This document shows, piece after piece, positions 8,223-16,799 of a DNA stretch of 64,000 bases. Every line of letters begins with the position of its first letter. Position 1 is the first letter of the stretch. Origin of the DNA: Vaginella massiliensis (GTDB taxonomy: Bacteria > Bacteroidota > Bacteroidia > Flavobacteriales > Weeksellaceae); assembly GCF_900089075.1 (NCBI RefSeq), contig NZ_LT593746.1:951207-1015206 (forward strand), read 5' to 3'. The position numbers and the translations under genes were made by a program. Below the pieces are notes generated by a model, which worked only from the letters and a program-made list of their open reading frames with translations, was not told the origin of the DNA and did not search any database.

Positions 8223-9182
8223 ATGAAGATTCAAATTCCAAGCAAAACAAAGATTTTTCGATTTCTTGCGCTTTTCAATTTTTTGGTTTACCTATCGGGC
8301 AAAGCCTTCTATAATTATTGGATATTCGATATTTTGGCGCAATATTCTGTTTATACATTATTGTTGTGCGTGATGTTTGCCTTGTGTTATTCGTATCAAG
8401 TGCGGCATCGAACCCAGAAGTCGTTGGTGTATCCAATCATGATTATTTTTTCGCTTTATACTTTATACCAACATTTGAGTCCGTTTTATTTTGGTGCGAA
8501 CGATAAAGCAGAAGAACCTAATTTCAAAATCGGGTCGATCAATATTTTTTCTCAAAATCATAAAGTAGAAGAGTTTAAAAATTATTTGGAAAAAGAGAAT
8601 TTCGATGTGATTTTGATTCAAGAATTGACGCCAGCTTGGCAGAAAGCAATCGATTTTGTGCGAACTCATTATCCGTATCATCATGAAGAAGTGAGGGAAA
8701 ATAATTTTGGAATTGGTTTGTACAGTAAAATTCCGTTGGATACAATTGAGGTGAAACATTATATAGACGATCAGCATCCATCGTTGTTGGCAACAGTGAG
8801 GGTCAATCAGAAAGCAGTTCAAATACTGGGTGTGCATCCTGTTCCGCCCATTCCAAATCAGCAGCGTTTTCTGAAAAGAAATCTACAATTCGAGCTGATG
8901 CGCAAAGAAATCGATCAACTCAACGCTGATTATGTGATATTTCTTGGCGATTTCAATTGCACGGTATTTTCGCCAAACTTCGAGGTGTTGAAAAGTGATC
9001 GTTTGAAAGACGCTCGAAGCGGTTACGGTTTACAAAATTCTTGGAATGCGTATATCCCTTTTTTCAGAACCAATATCGATCATATTTGGGTCTCGAAGAA
9101 TATAAAAGTAACCAATTTTTACCGCGGTGACTTTATAGAATCTGACCATTTCCCGATCATTGCTGAACTGAAAATAGAATAA
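8223..9182 (+). CDS. membrane-anchored endonuclease/exonuclease/phosphatase (EEP) family protein
   Basis: A 319-residue protein with about three hydrophobic segments in the first 90 residues (LALFNFLVYL, YSVYTLLLCVMFALC, YPIMIIFSLYTLYQ), followed by an EEP domain. Family landmarks are GSINIF near the start of the domain, IQELTPAW with the metal-binding Glu, GVHPVPP, the catalytic GDFNCT, and the terminal SDHFPI carrying the catalytic Asp-His. The orientation puts the catalytic domain after the membrane part, probably facing the periplasm. EEP proteins cleave phosphodiesters of nucleic acids, phosphoinositides or sphingomyelin; the substrate here is unknown. It stands alone between a candidate RNA and a convergent gene cluster. 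Confidence 0.85.
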   Translation: MKIQIPSKTKIFRFLALFNFLVYLSGKAFYNYWIFDILAQYSVYTLLLCVMFALCYSYQVRHRTQKSLVYPIMIIFSLYTLYQHLSPFYFGANDKAEEPNFKIGSINIFSQNHKVEEFKNYLEKENFDVILIQELTPAWQKAIDFVRTHYPYHHEEVRENNFGIGLYSKIPLDTIEVKHYIDDQHPSLLATVRVNQKAVQILGVHPVPPIPNQQRFLKRNLQFELMRKEIDQLNADYVIFLGDFNCTVFSPNFEVLKSDRLKDARSGYGLQNSWNAYIPFFRTNIDHIWVSKNIKVTNFYRGDFIESDHFPIIAELKIE

Positions 9183-9251
9183 ATTCTAGAACCGATTGGC
9201 AAGAAATTGGCTGCTTTTTCTTAGGTGAACATGTCGATTGGTAGCTAAATT

Positions 9252-10100
9252 TTATTCATTTAGCTTTTTGATATTGAGTGTAAATCCTCTGTGTCGGTTT
9301 ACACCTCCTATATAAGAGGTAAGGATAGAGGCTCCCTGAAGATTACCACTACTATCTTTTGTTCTGAACATTTTCACCCTAACAGACGAACCAGAATCTA
9401 GTCGGACAATGGCCGTAGGAATGGTATAATTGTCTTCTAAGGGATTTGTTACTCTGAAAAAAGTTTTTCTACCGCCTGATACCGTAGTCCAAGTAGATTC
9501 CCCATTTCTTTTTATGTCGATACTAAAAGCTATATACCCGTATTTTTGGGTATCAGCTGGATTAAATAAAAGTCGAGCAGCTACAGAACTTGAAATCAAA
9601 TAAACTCCATCTTCTGGGATGATTGCATTATTCGATGAGGTTGTAACTTTTAGCGTGTTTTTCTTTAGATCATCAGAATTTATTGGTAGAATATAAGGTG
9701 TACCGCTATTAAACGGACCTGGTTCTACAACATAATTTTTATCAGAAACTATAAAAGTAGCTACTTTAGTAAAGTCTGCCATACCTACCAAACCGTTTTC
9801 ATCTATATAGATCGGTATAGCTTTAGGGTCGGGTATAGAATCTAGTACTCTTATTCTTACTCCGCCATTTACATCTAGACTTTCGCTTGGCAGCGTGGTG
9901 CCTATGCCAAGTTGGCCATCTGCAGTGATGACTACGTCGTTTTTTTGTTGGTCTGCAGTTGGTGAGTCTGTAGGTGGGTTGTCTATTTTACCGTCTACAT
10001 GAAACAGTTGTTGCGGATTGTCGGTGTTGATCCCGACTTGTGCATATAGGCTACTTGCCACAAGAAGCACTATAAGAAGGATGATGTTTTTTCTATGCAT
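9252..10100 (-). CDS. secreted VGINT-type surface protein, paralogue 1
   Basis: A 282-residue secreted protein with a signal peptide of about 20 residues ending SLYAQ. It is followed by a conserved ~80-residue module: VGINTDNPQQ, FHVDGK, DQQKNDVVITADG, GIGTTLPSESLDV, and then YIDENGLVGMADF. Modules with VGIGTxxPxxxLDV signatures occur in phage tail-fibre-like and surface proteins of this phylum. The C-terminal ~160 residues differ from the neighbours in sequence but share a layout (PEDGVYLISSSV, YGYIAFSIDIKRNGE, FTLNIKKL) that resembles a C1q/TNF-like jelly roll; this is inference. No type IX C-terminal sorting domain is evident. It is the last of three tandem paralogues and may act as an adhesin or surface antigen. 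Confidence 0.75.
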   Translation of the reverse strand: MHRKNIILLIVLLVASSLYAQVGINTDNPQQLFHVDGKIDNPPTDSPTADQQKNDVVITADGQLGIGTTLPSESLDVNGGVRIRVLDSIPDPKAIPIYIDENGLVGMADFTKVATFIVSDKNYVVEPGPFNSGTPYILPINSDDLKKNTLKVTTSSNNAIIPEDGVYLISSSVAARLLFNPADTQKYGYIAFSIDIKRNGESTWTTVSGGRKTFFRVTNPLEDNYTIPTAIVRLDSGSSVRVKMFRTKDSSGNLQGASILTSYIGGVNRHRGFTLNIKKLNE

Positions 10101-10253
10101 TTTTTTATAAAAGTTTAAGTTGTATTCTATAATCCATTTATTAAAATTTTTTATTCTGTATGGATTACTTTGCTGTAAAATGTCTTGTTGTTATTAATAT
10201 AGTAATCTCTACCCAGCCATCGAATAAAGAAGCTTCTACAGTATCTCATCTCT

Positions 10254-11126
10254 CTATAGCTTATAAATATCGAGTGTAAACGCTGGAAAACTATATAATG
10301 GACTTGAGATATGATTGATATTACTAGGTATAGTGCTTTTAGAGGTGGCTGTATTGGTGCAGTACAGCGATACTCTCACCAATGTGCCTGGCTCTAGGTC
10401 TACGATCGTGGTAGGGAAGATAGCAGTATAAAACAAATAGGTGAGATTTTTTCTCGGGTAAGCGGCTCTCCCTTCAGATATCGATGTCCAACTGGTTTCC
10501 CCCTCTTTTTTCACCTCAATATCATAGGTGATGTGTGCATATTCTTGGCCGTCATTTCCATTAAAAATCAATACGGGTAATATAGAGCCTCCTATAATGT
10601 AGGTTCCTTTTGCCGGGATTTTGGCTTCACCTTGTGTAGTAATTTCTACATGTAGGGTATTGGCATCAACAGTATAAGGATCATCATACATTTTAAATAT
10701 GTAAGGATTATTTTCTTTATAAAGAAATTCATCTACAAAATATGGTTTAAGATCTTCATCAAAATTACCCTGTGAATAATATGAAAAAAACTGATGGATT
10801 TCTGCCTTGCCCAGCAAGCCATTTTCGTCTACATACAGGGGCGATACCGTTTCGCTGTCTAGCGTATTGGTGTTGCGTATTCTTGCTTTTCCGTCTATAT
10901 CTAGGCTTTCGGTGGGTTCTGTGGTGCCTACACCTACACGACCGTCTTCTGTGATGACTACGTCGTTTTTTTGTTGGTCTACCGTTGGCGAGCCGGTAGT
11001 GGGGTTGTCTCTTTGGCCGTCTACATGAAATCTTTGCTGCGGGTTTTCGGTGTTGATCCCGACTTGGGCATAGAGGCTGCTTGCTACCAATAGAATTATA
11101 AGGAGAGTAAAGGTTTTAGTATGCAT
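10254..11126 (-). CDS. secreted VGINT-type surface protein, paralogue 2
   Basis: A 290-residue protein of the same family as its two neighbours. It has the signal peptide MHTKTFTLLIILLVASSLYA, then VGINTENPQQ, DQQKNDVVITEDG, VGVGTTEPTESLDIDG and YVDENGLLGKAE. After about residue 115 the sequence diverges. The C-terminal region again has a beta-rich layout with IPAKGTYIIGGSI and YAHITYDIEVKKEGE before a final FTLDIYKL. The spacing of 150 bases to paralogue 1 and 57 bases to paralogue 3 suggests one transcript or independent short units; no terminator is obvious in either gap. Confidence 0.75.
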   Translation of the reverse strand: MHTKTFTLLIILLVASSLYAQVGINTENPQQRFHVDGQRDNPTTGSPTVDQQKNDVVITEDGRVGVGTTEPTESLDIDGKARIRNTNTLDSETVSPLYVDENGLLGKAEIHQFFSYYSQGNFDEDLKPYFVDEFLYKENNPYIFKMYDDPYTVDANTLHVEITTQGEAKIPAKGTYIIGGSILPVLIFNGNDGQEYAHITYDIEVKKEGETSWTSISEGRAAYPRKNLTYLFYTAIFPTTIVDLEPGTLVRVSLYCTNTATSKSTIPSNINHISSPLYSFPAFTLDIYKL

Positions 11127-11183
11127 TTTTTTATTGAGTTTTAGGTGTTTTTTTATTTATAAAATTTTGAACTGGCATCCATC

Positions 11184-12098
11184 TTATAGTTTGATGATGC
11201 TGAGGGTGTACGAGGGCACATCACCCGAACCGTCGACAAAAAAGGTGCTAAAAGAACTAGTTCTAAAATTTACACGACCAAATGATGTTGGGATTTTACT
11301 GTTAAACATGGATATGGTGAAGGTGGTCCCTGCATGTAGATAGGCTATTTTGGTAGGAAAGGTGTAGGAATAAGACGCACCAGAATTCAGACTCTCTCTC
11401 GTGAAAGCTCTTCTCCCACCTATCGTGTAATAACCTTCATCATCTTGATGACCAGAACCAGACCCCGTATAACCAGAAACATTTATGAAAAAATCTATGT
11501 ATCCAAGTCCATTGCCATCATTATTTAGGCTGCCCATAAAGGTTATAGAGCCAGAATACATATAATACCCATCTTCGTGTATTTGTATAGACGCAGGTTT
11601 TTTCACACCTTCTGGTGTTGTGCTTTCTGGTACATAGGTAACACCAAGTGTGTTGACCTTGACATCGTCTAGAGTTACCGGAAGATAATAATGGTTATTA
11701 TGCTTATAGTCTTCAAAATTCCCTGGATTGTATTTTTTGTTGGATCCAAGGTAAGCTGCCTTAATGTTTCTAGAGCTTCTGCCCACCAGACCATTTTCGT
11801 CCACATACAGTGCCGATACTGCTGTGTTTGTCAGCGAGTCGGTATTGCGTATTCTTGCTCTACCGTCTACATCTAGACTTTCGGTTGGCGCTATGGTGCC
11901 TATGCCCAGGCGGCCTTCTTCGGTTATCACTACATCGTCTTTTTGTTGGTCTGCAGATGGTGAGCCGGTAGTGGGGTTGTCTTTTTTACCGTCTACATGA
12001 AAGGTTTGCTGTGGGTTATCGGTGTTGATCCCGACTTGTGCGTGCAGGCTGCTTGCTGCAAACAATATTATTAATAGAAGGAGGTTTTTTTTTTTCAT
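11184..12098 (-). CDS. secreted VGINT-type surface protein, paralogue 3
   Basis: A 304-residue first member of the tandem array in transcription order. The signal peptide ends SSLHAQ, and the shared module follows (VGINTDNPQQ, DQQKDDVVITEEG, GIGTIAPTESLDVDG, YVDENGLVG). The C-terminal half is longer than in its paralogues, with a Gly/Ser/Tyr-rich stretch (SGYTGSGSGHQDDEGYY). It keeps the pattern of an EDGYYMYSGSI strand, an aromatic FFINV strand and a terminal YTLSIIKL. DNA identity among the three genes is visibly highest over the signal peptide and first 80 codons, and lost later, as expected for recombination or selection on the exposed C-terminus. Function unknown. Confidence 0.75.
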   Translation of the reverse strand: MKKKNLLLLIILFAASSLHAQVGINTDNPQQTFHVDGKKDNPTTGSPSADQQKDDVVITEEGRLGIGTIAPTESLDVDGRARIRNTDSLTNTAVSALYVDENGLVGRSSRNIKAAYLGSNKKYNPGNFEDYKHNNHYYLPVTLDDVKVNTLGVTYVPESTTPEGVKKPASIQIHEDGYYMYSGSITFMGSLNNDGNGLGYIDFFINVSGYTGSGSGHQDDEGYYTIGGRRAFTRESLNSGASYSYTFPTKIAYLHAGTTFTISMFNSKIPTSFGRVNFRTSSFSTFFVDGSGDVPSYTLSIIKL

Positions 12099-12536
12099 TT
12101 TCTAAAAAAAAGTTTATTAGGTTGTTTCACAAGGTTTATATAATAAATAGATTTTTTTTGACGTGTAAAATCAATTGTACAAATATAAACAAATAATTAA
12201 AATCTGAAAATTATTTTTTGATATTTCCAAAATAGTCAAATTACAGATGTAGACAATTGTAGTCAAAAGCTATTGCATTCAAAAGCAGTTTTGGCAAGAT
12301 AATAAACACAATTTCACCATTGTAGCATGTTTATAAAGGCTGTAAGTTATGTGTTATGCACAAAAAATATGCCGAAAAAGCCTTTTTTCTAACGGCAAGA
12401 AAACATAGAAAAAAGGCAATAATACTTCTATAATAGCAAAGACTAAGGAAAGAGCTTAGGGTCGCTGGCGATGAAAAAACAATATTTTTTCACTTTAATT
12501 TACTATTTTTGTAAGTCAACAAACAAAAAGGATAGA
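12099..12536. other. divergent intergenic region, AT-rich
   Basis: This lies between the divergently transcribed surface-protein array and the E1 gene. A -7 element TATTTTTG at 12504-12511 points toward E1 and falls inside the frame upstream of 12537, which argues against the upstream start at 12471. No other gene is seen. Confidence 0.55.
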
Positions 12537-14960
12537 ATGGAATCACAGAATATGGAAAAAATCTCCTTCGACACTTTCAAAAGTCAAATCTTGAACGACT
12601 ACAAAAAAGCTTATATGTCACGAGAGGTAAGCTATTTGGGAAGAAGAGAAGTGTTGACAGGTAAGGCTAAATTTGGAATTTTTGGTGATGGTAAAGAATT
12701 GCCACAAATTGCAATGGCAAAAGTCTTCAAAAATGGAGATTTCCGATCGGGATATTATCGAGATCAAACATTTATGTTTGCAATAGAGCAAATGACCGTA
12801 AAGCAATTTTTTGCTCAGCTGTATGCCAACACCAATTTGGAGCAAGAGCCGATGTCGGGAGGTCGACAAATGACATCGCATTTTGCTACCCGCTCATTGA
12901 ATGCAGACGGATCTTGGAAAAATCTCACCCAACAAAAAAATTCGAGTTCAGATATATCGCCAACAGCGGGTCAAATGCCACGCTTGCTTGGTTTGGCACA
13001 AGCTTCTTCTGTTTACCGAGCTTTAGAAAATGCAGATCCAGAACAAAAATTTTCGGTAAATGGAAACGAAATCGCTTTCGGTACAATAGGTGACGCCAGT
13101 ACTTCTGAAGGGCATTTTTGGGAAACCATCAATGCGGGCGGTGTGTTGCAGGTGCCGATGATTGTGTCGATCTGGGACGATGGTTATGGTATTTCTGTAC
13201 CGGCACAATACCAAAGAACCAAATCGAACTTGTCTGAATTGCTGCGTGGTTTTCAACGTACAGAAGATGAGCGTGGCTACGAAATATTTTCTGTAAAAGC
13301 TTGGGATTACCCAGCCTTGATCGACGCCTATACGCGTGCCGAAGCCTTGGCTCGCGAGCATCATATACCTTGTATTGTGCACGTGTCTGAGTGTACACAA
13401 CCTCAAGGGCATTCGACTTCTGGCTCTCATGAGCGTTATAAAAACGAGACGCGCCTCAATTGGGAAAAAGAGCACGATGGAATAAAACGTTTCAGAGAGT
13501 GGATTTTAGATTTCAGAGATGATGAAAATCAATTGGCAACCGAAGAAGAGTTAGATGCTTTAGAAAAAGAAATTAAAGCGCAAGTGAAGACCGAGCAAAA
13601 ACAGGCTTGGGAAGAATACCTCAATCCTATTCTTGCGCTGAAAGCGTCTGCATTAGAACTAATAGAAAATCTGAAAAAAGAATCGGCCAACGCATCTTTT
13701 ATCGAATTGGAATACAACGTATTGAAGTCGAAACAAACGCCATTCAAACGTGATGTTTTTGCTGTGGTGCGAAAAGTTTTGCGTTTGGTGAGAGCAGAAA
13801 ATTTGGCAGCCAAATCATCGCTCATCACTTGGTTACAAACGCATTTAGAAATAGAGCAAGAGGCTTATAATTCTAAATTATACAGCGATAGTGCATTGGC
13901 AAACGAACATGTGAAAAATATAGCGCCTACCTATTCAGATGAGGTAGGAGAAGAAGACGGACGCGTGGTGGTTCGTGATAATTTCGATAAAATTTTCGAG
14001 AAATATCCCAACGTTCTCGTATTTGGAGAAGATTCAGGAAATATTGGAGATGTAAATCAAGGGCTAGAAGGCCTACAAGAAAAGTACGGAAAAGTACGTG
14101 TAGCCGATACAGGAATTCGCGAGGCAACCATTTTGGGGCAAGGAATCGGAATGGCAATGCGTGGCTTGCGACCGATTGCCGAAATACAATATCTAGATTA
14201 TGTATTGTATTGTTTGCAAGGAATTTCAGATGATTTAGCAACTGTTTTTTATCGTACCAAAGGCGGTCAAAAAGCTCCTTTGATCATACGAACGCGCGGG
14301 CATCGATTGGAAGGGATTTGGCACTCTGGATCACCTATGGGCGGTATTCTTTCTTTGGTAAGAGGGGTAAATGTTCTGGTGCCTCGTGATTTGACAAGGG
14401 CTGCTGGATTTTACAATGCGTTATTGCAGACAGACGAACCAGGAATTGTCGTAGAAAGTTTGAATGGATACCGACTGAAAGAGAAAATGCCGACCAATTT
14501 GGGCGAATTTACCACGCCAATCGGAGAGGTAGAAATCACCAAAGCAGGTAAAGATGTTACGATCTTGACGTATGGCTCTACTTGGCGAATTGTAACGGAG
14601 GCAACAAAAGAATTAGCTAGCCTTGGTATAGATGCCGAAGTAATCGATGTGCAATCCTTGATTCCGTTCGATTTGAAACACGATATTGCCCAATCGCTAA
14701 AAAAGACCAACCGATTGGTAATTGTAGACGAAGATGTGCCAGGAGGTGCATCGGCTTATATGCTGCAAAAAGTCTTGGAAGAGCAAGGAGCATACTTTAA
14801 TCTAGACAGTGCACCACTCACAATCACTGCCAAAGAACATCGTCCGCCATACGGTACAGACGGTGATTATTTCTCCAAACCATCGGTAGACGAAATCGTT
14901 GAACGTGTTTATGATTTGATGCATGAAAGCAATCCAAATCAATTCCCGAAAATTTATTAA
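12537..14960 (+). CDS. fused alpha-beta E1 component of a branched-chain-type 2-oxoacid dehydrogenase
   Basis: A ~807-residue thiamine-diphosphate decarboxylase in which the E1 alpha and beta subunits, usually two proteins, are one chain. The alpha half carries the SGYYRDQT region, GQMPRLLGLAQA and the ThDP motif GDASTSEGHFWETIN. The beta half starts around residue 480 (VVVRDNFDKIFEKYPNVLVFGEDSG) and carries GIREATILGQGIGMAMRG, EIQYLDY and a transketolase C-terminal domain (DVTILTYGSTW, VIDVQSLIPFD). The enzyme decarboxylates 2-oxo acids, probably those from branched-chain amino acids, and passes the acyl group to lipoylated E2. A candidate E2 lies 21 kb away at 35856; no E3 is in the window. 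The upstream in-frame extension to 12471 overlaps the promoter and is rejected. Confidence 0.9.
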   Translation: MESQNMEKISFDTFKSQILNDYKKAYMSREVSYLGRREVLTGKAKFGIFGDGKELPQIAMAKVFKNGDFRSGYYRDQTFMFAIEQMTVKQFFAQLYANTNLEQEPMSGGRQMTSHFATRSLNADGSWKNLTQQKNSSSDISPTAGQMPRLLGLAQASSVYRALENADPEQKFSVNGNEIAFGTIGDASTSEGHFWETINAGGVLQVPMIVSIWDDGYGISVPAQYQRTKSNLSELLRGFQRTEDERGYEIFSVKAWDYPALIDAYTRAEALAREHHIPCIVHVSECTQPQGHSTSGSHERYKNETRLNWEKEHDGIKRFREWILDFRDDENQLATEEELDALEKEIKAQVKTEQKQAWEEYLNPILALKASALELIENLKKESANASFIELEYNVLKSKQTPFKRDVFAVVRKVLRLVRAENLAAKSSLITWLQTHLEIEQEAYNSKLYSDSALANEHVKNIAPTYSDEVGEEDGRVVVRDNFDKIFEKYPNVLVFGEDSGNIGDVNQGLEGLQEKYGKVRVADTGIREATILGQGIGMAMRGLRPIAEIQYLDYVLYCLQGISDDLATVFYRTKGGQKAPLIIRTRGHRLEGIWHSGSPMGGILSLVRGVNVLVPRDLTRAAGFYNALLQTDEPGIVVESLNGYRLKEKMPTNLGEFTTPIGEVEITKAGKDVTILTYGSTWRIVTEATKELASLGIDAEVIDVQSLIPFDLKHDIAQSLKKTNRLVIVDEDVPGGASAYMLQKVLEEQGAYFNLDSAPLTITAKEHRPPYGTDGDYFSKPSVDEIVERVYDLMHESNPNQFPKIY

Positions 14961-14990
14961 TAAAAAGTTAAATTTTTATACAATAATCCT

Positions 14991-15027
14991 AAAGTGTCTG
15001 CGTTAAATTTTAGCCAGACACTTTTTT
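14991..15027 (+). terminator. terminator after the E1 gene
   Basis: AAAGTGTCTG pairs with CAGACACTTT around a 15-base loop and is followed by T6. The next gene's ATG comes directly after the T run. Confidence 0.75.
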
Positions 15028-15456
15028 ATGCGCGTATTTTTACATTTGTTACTGAGTTTTGTATTGTCTATACTGATTTGTATTTTGCTCTATTCTGCAC
15101 ATCAGTCATGGTTCAGTAATATGGTAGATGATGTGACCAATTGTCAACTCTCCAGGTCATCCATTGGGTTGTATTTCATCGTGGTTTTTAGCCTGTTGTT
15201 TTTGGTCTCTTTTTCTCAATTCAATGTGTTGATGAGCCTATTTATCGCAACAATCGCCTTGTTGCATTTTGCCTCTTCGCTCGAATCTCAGAACGTTTTT
15301 GAAATTGGTTATAGCGTCTTCTCGAAATTTGTTTGGTATAATTTGTTGTTAAAACCTAGTTTTGTGCTGATATTTTTATTAATATTAGGCATGATAAGTG
15401 CGATATGTTTAACGTTCAATAAATTAAAACCTCGATTTTTTGATGAAGTGGTCTAA
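15028..15456 (+). CDS. small integral membrane protein of unknown function
   Basis: A 142-residue hydrophobic protein with about four membrane segments: residues 3-22, 45-64, 66-84 and 110-132. No family is recognised. Its 3' end overlaps the start of the type IX plug gene by 14 bases in another frame, so translation of the two is probably coupled. The ATG lies right after the preceding terminator's T run, which leaves little room for a promoter; a later start is possible. Confidence 0.6.
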   Translation: MRVFLHLLLSFVLSILICILLYSAHQSWFSNMVDDVTNCQLSRSSIGLYFIVVFSLLFLVSFSQFNVLMSLFIATIALLHFASSLESQNVFEIGYSVFSKFVWYNLLLKPSFVLIFLLILGMISAICLTFNKLKPRFFDEVV

Positions 15457-16696
15457 TTTTTTAGTGCTAGGTTTATACTTGTTGAGTTGCTTTACGATGG
15501 CTCAATTCGAAGAAGTGACACCTCCAAAAAATATCAAATCATTACAATTATTCAATCCCAATTCCAACGACAACACGCCTGTAATTGCGATGGGACAGTA
15601 TTTAATAATTTCTTTTGATGATTTGAATGCTGGTTACAAACGTTATCAATACAAAATAGAACATCGCAATGCCGATTGGTCGGAATCCAATATTTTCCAG
15701 TCAGAATTTTTAGACGGATACAATTCAGATTATATCAGAACGCACAAAAATTCTTTCAATACCTATCAGCGATACACCAATTATCAATTGCAAATTCCAA
15801 ACAAAGAAATGCGCTTGAAATTGCCAGGCAATTATGTGCTGAAGGTTTATTTGGACAACGATGAAAAACCGCTTTTTACCAAAAGATTCGCCGTGTACGA
15901 AAGCAGGGCCGATGTTGGCGTTTTAGTTAATCGTTATGTGAATCCGAAAGACGAATGGTTCAACCAACGAATACAAGTGCAGGTGGTGAGTGGCGAACTG
16001 AATTTGACCGAATCGCCAGATGGCGCCCAGTTGTTCATCATGAAAAACAATAATTGGAACGATCATATCTCGAACGTTCGGCCGACTTTTTCTCGTACAA
16101 ATCAGCTTACTTACAATTCGTTGAATTTGTTGAAAGAAGGCGGAAGCGAATACAATTGGTTCGATACCAAGAATCTCGATGTGCCAGCACTTTCTACCGA
16201 AAAAACATTTCGACAAGACAGTGTGTATTACACTTTTTTGCGTCCGCATGAGCCTCAGTATCAATTTGTTTATAATGATTATCCTGATATCAATGGTAAT
16301 TTTTACATTCGCACCCTACGATTGGGAAATGAGCTGAATGCCGCTTCCGAAGCAGATTATACTTGGGTAAATTTTGCACTCGATCGCTTCGATGACAAAG
16401 CTGGGCAACTCGAAGTGTATGTCGTAGGCGCTTTTAATAACTGGGCGATTGTCGAAGAGAATAAAATGCATCGAGCCGAAAGCGGAATGCTCGAGCTTGA
16501 TCTCTACCTGAAACAAGGGTATTACAATTATCAGTTTGCTGTAAGAGACACCAAAACAGGAGCAGTTTCGCAGACCTATGTCGACGGCAGTTTTTGGCAA
16601 ACCGAAAATTTGTATCAAGCCCTTTTTTACTTTAGACCTTGGGGATATCGGTACGATTTGCTTTTGGGTTACGGAGAAGGAAATTCAAGAAACTGA
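15443..16696 (+). CDS. type IX secretion system plug protein (DUF5103 family)
   Basis: A ~417-residue secreted protein with a signal peptide of about 20 residues (LGLYLLSCFTMAQF). It is followed by the DUF5103 layout: an N-terminal beta domain (KSLQLFNPNSND, PVIAMGQYLIISFDD, YQYKIEHRNADW) and a C-terminal region with PHEPQYQFVYNDYPDING and YVVGAFNNWA. In Flavobacterium johnsoniae a protein of this family plugs the SprA translocon pore of the type IX system. The FNNWA and YYNYQFAV pieces resemble an early-set carbohydrate-binding-like fold. The ATG at 15443 is preferred over TTG three bases earlier. Its presence supports a T9SS-bearing flavobacterium. Confidence 0.82.
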   Translation: MKWSNFLVLGLYLLSCFTMAQFEEVTPPKNIKSLQLFNPNSNDNTPVIAMGQYLIISFDDLNAGYKRYQYKIEHRNADWSESNIFQSEFLDGYNSDYIRTHKNSFNTYQRYTNYQLQIPNKEMRLKLPGNYVLKVYLDNDEKPLFTKRFAVYESRADVGVLVNRYVNPKDEWFNQRIQVQVVSGELNLTESPDGAQLFIMKNNNWNDHISNVRPTFSRTNQLTYNSLNLLKEGGSEYNWFDTKNLDVPALSTEKTFRQDSVYYTFLRPHEPQYQFVYNDYPDINGNFYIRTLRLGNELNAASEADYTWVNFALDRFDDKAGQLEVYVVGAFNNWAIVEENKMHRAESGMLELDLYLKQGYYNYQFAVRDTKTGAVSQTYVDGSFWQTENLYQALFYFRPWGYRYDLLLGYGEGNSRN

Positions 16697-16759
16697 TGGG
16701 AAAAGATTTTGTTTTAGGATGATGTAAATCATCATGAATAAAATCACAACAATTATCCT

Positions 16760-16767
16760 TAAATTTG
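16760..16767 (+). promoter_or_regulatory. -7 element for pruA
   Basis: TAAATTTG, 32 bases before the pruA ATG. No clear -33 TTTG at the ideal distance. Confidence 0.5.
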
Positions 16768-16799
16768 CAAGACCTAATATCAACACAAAAATAATATAA

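Noticed and set aside
12471-12536. N-terminal extension of E1 from the ATG at 12471
   Set aside because: It contains the promoter element TATTTTTG and the extra residues do not look like E1.
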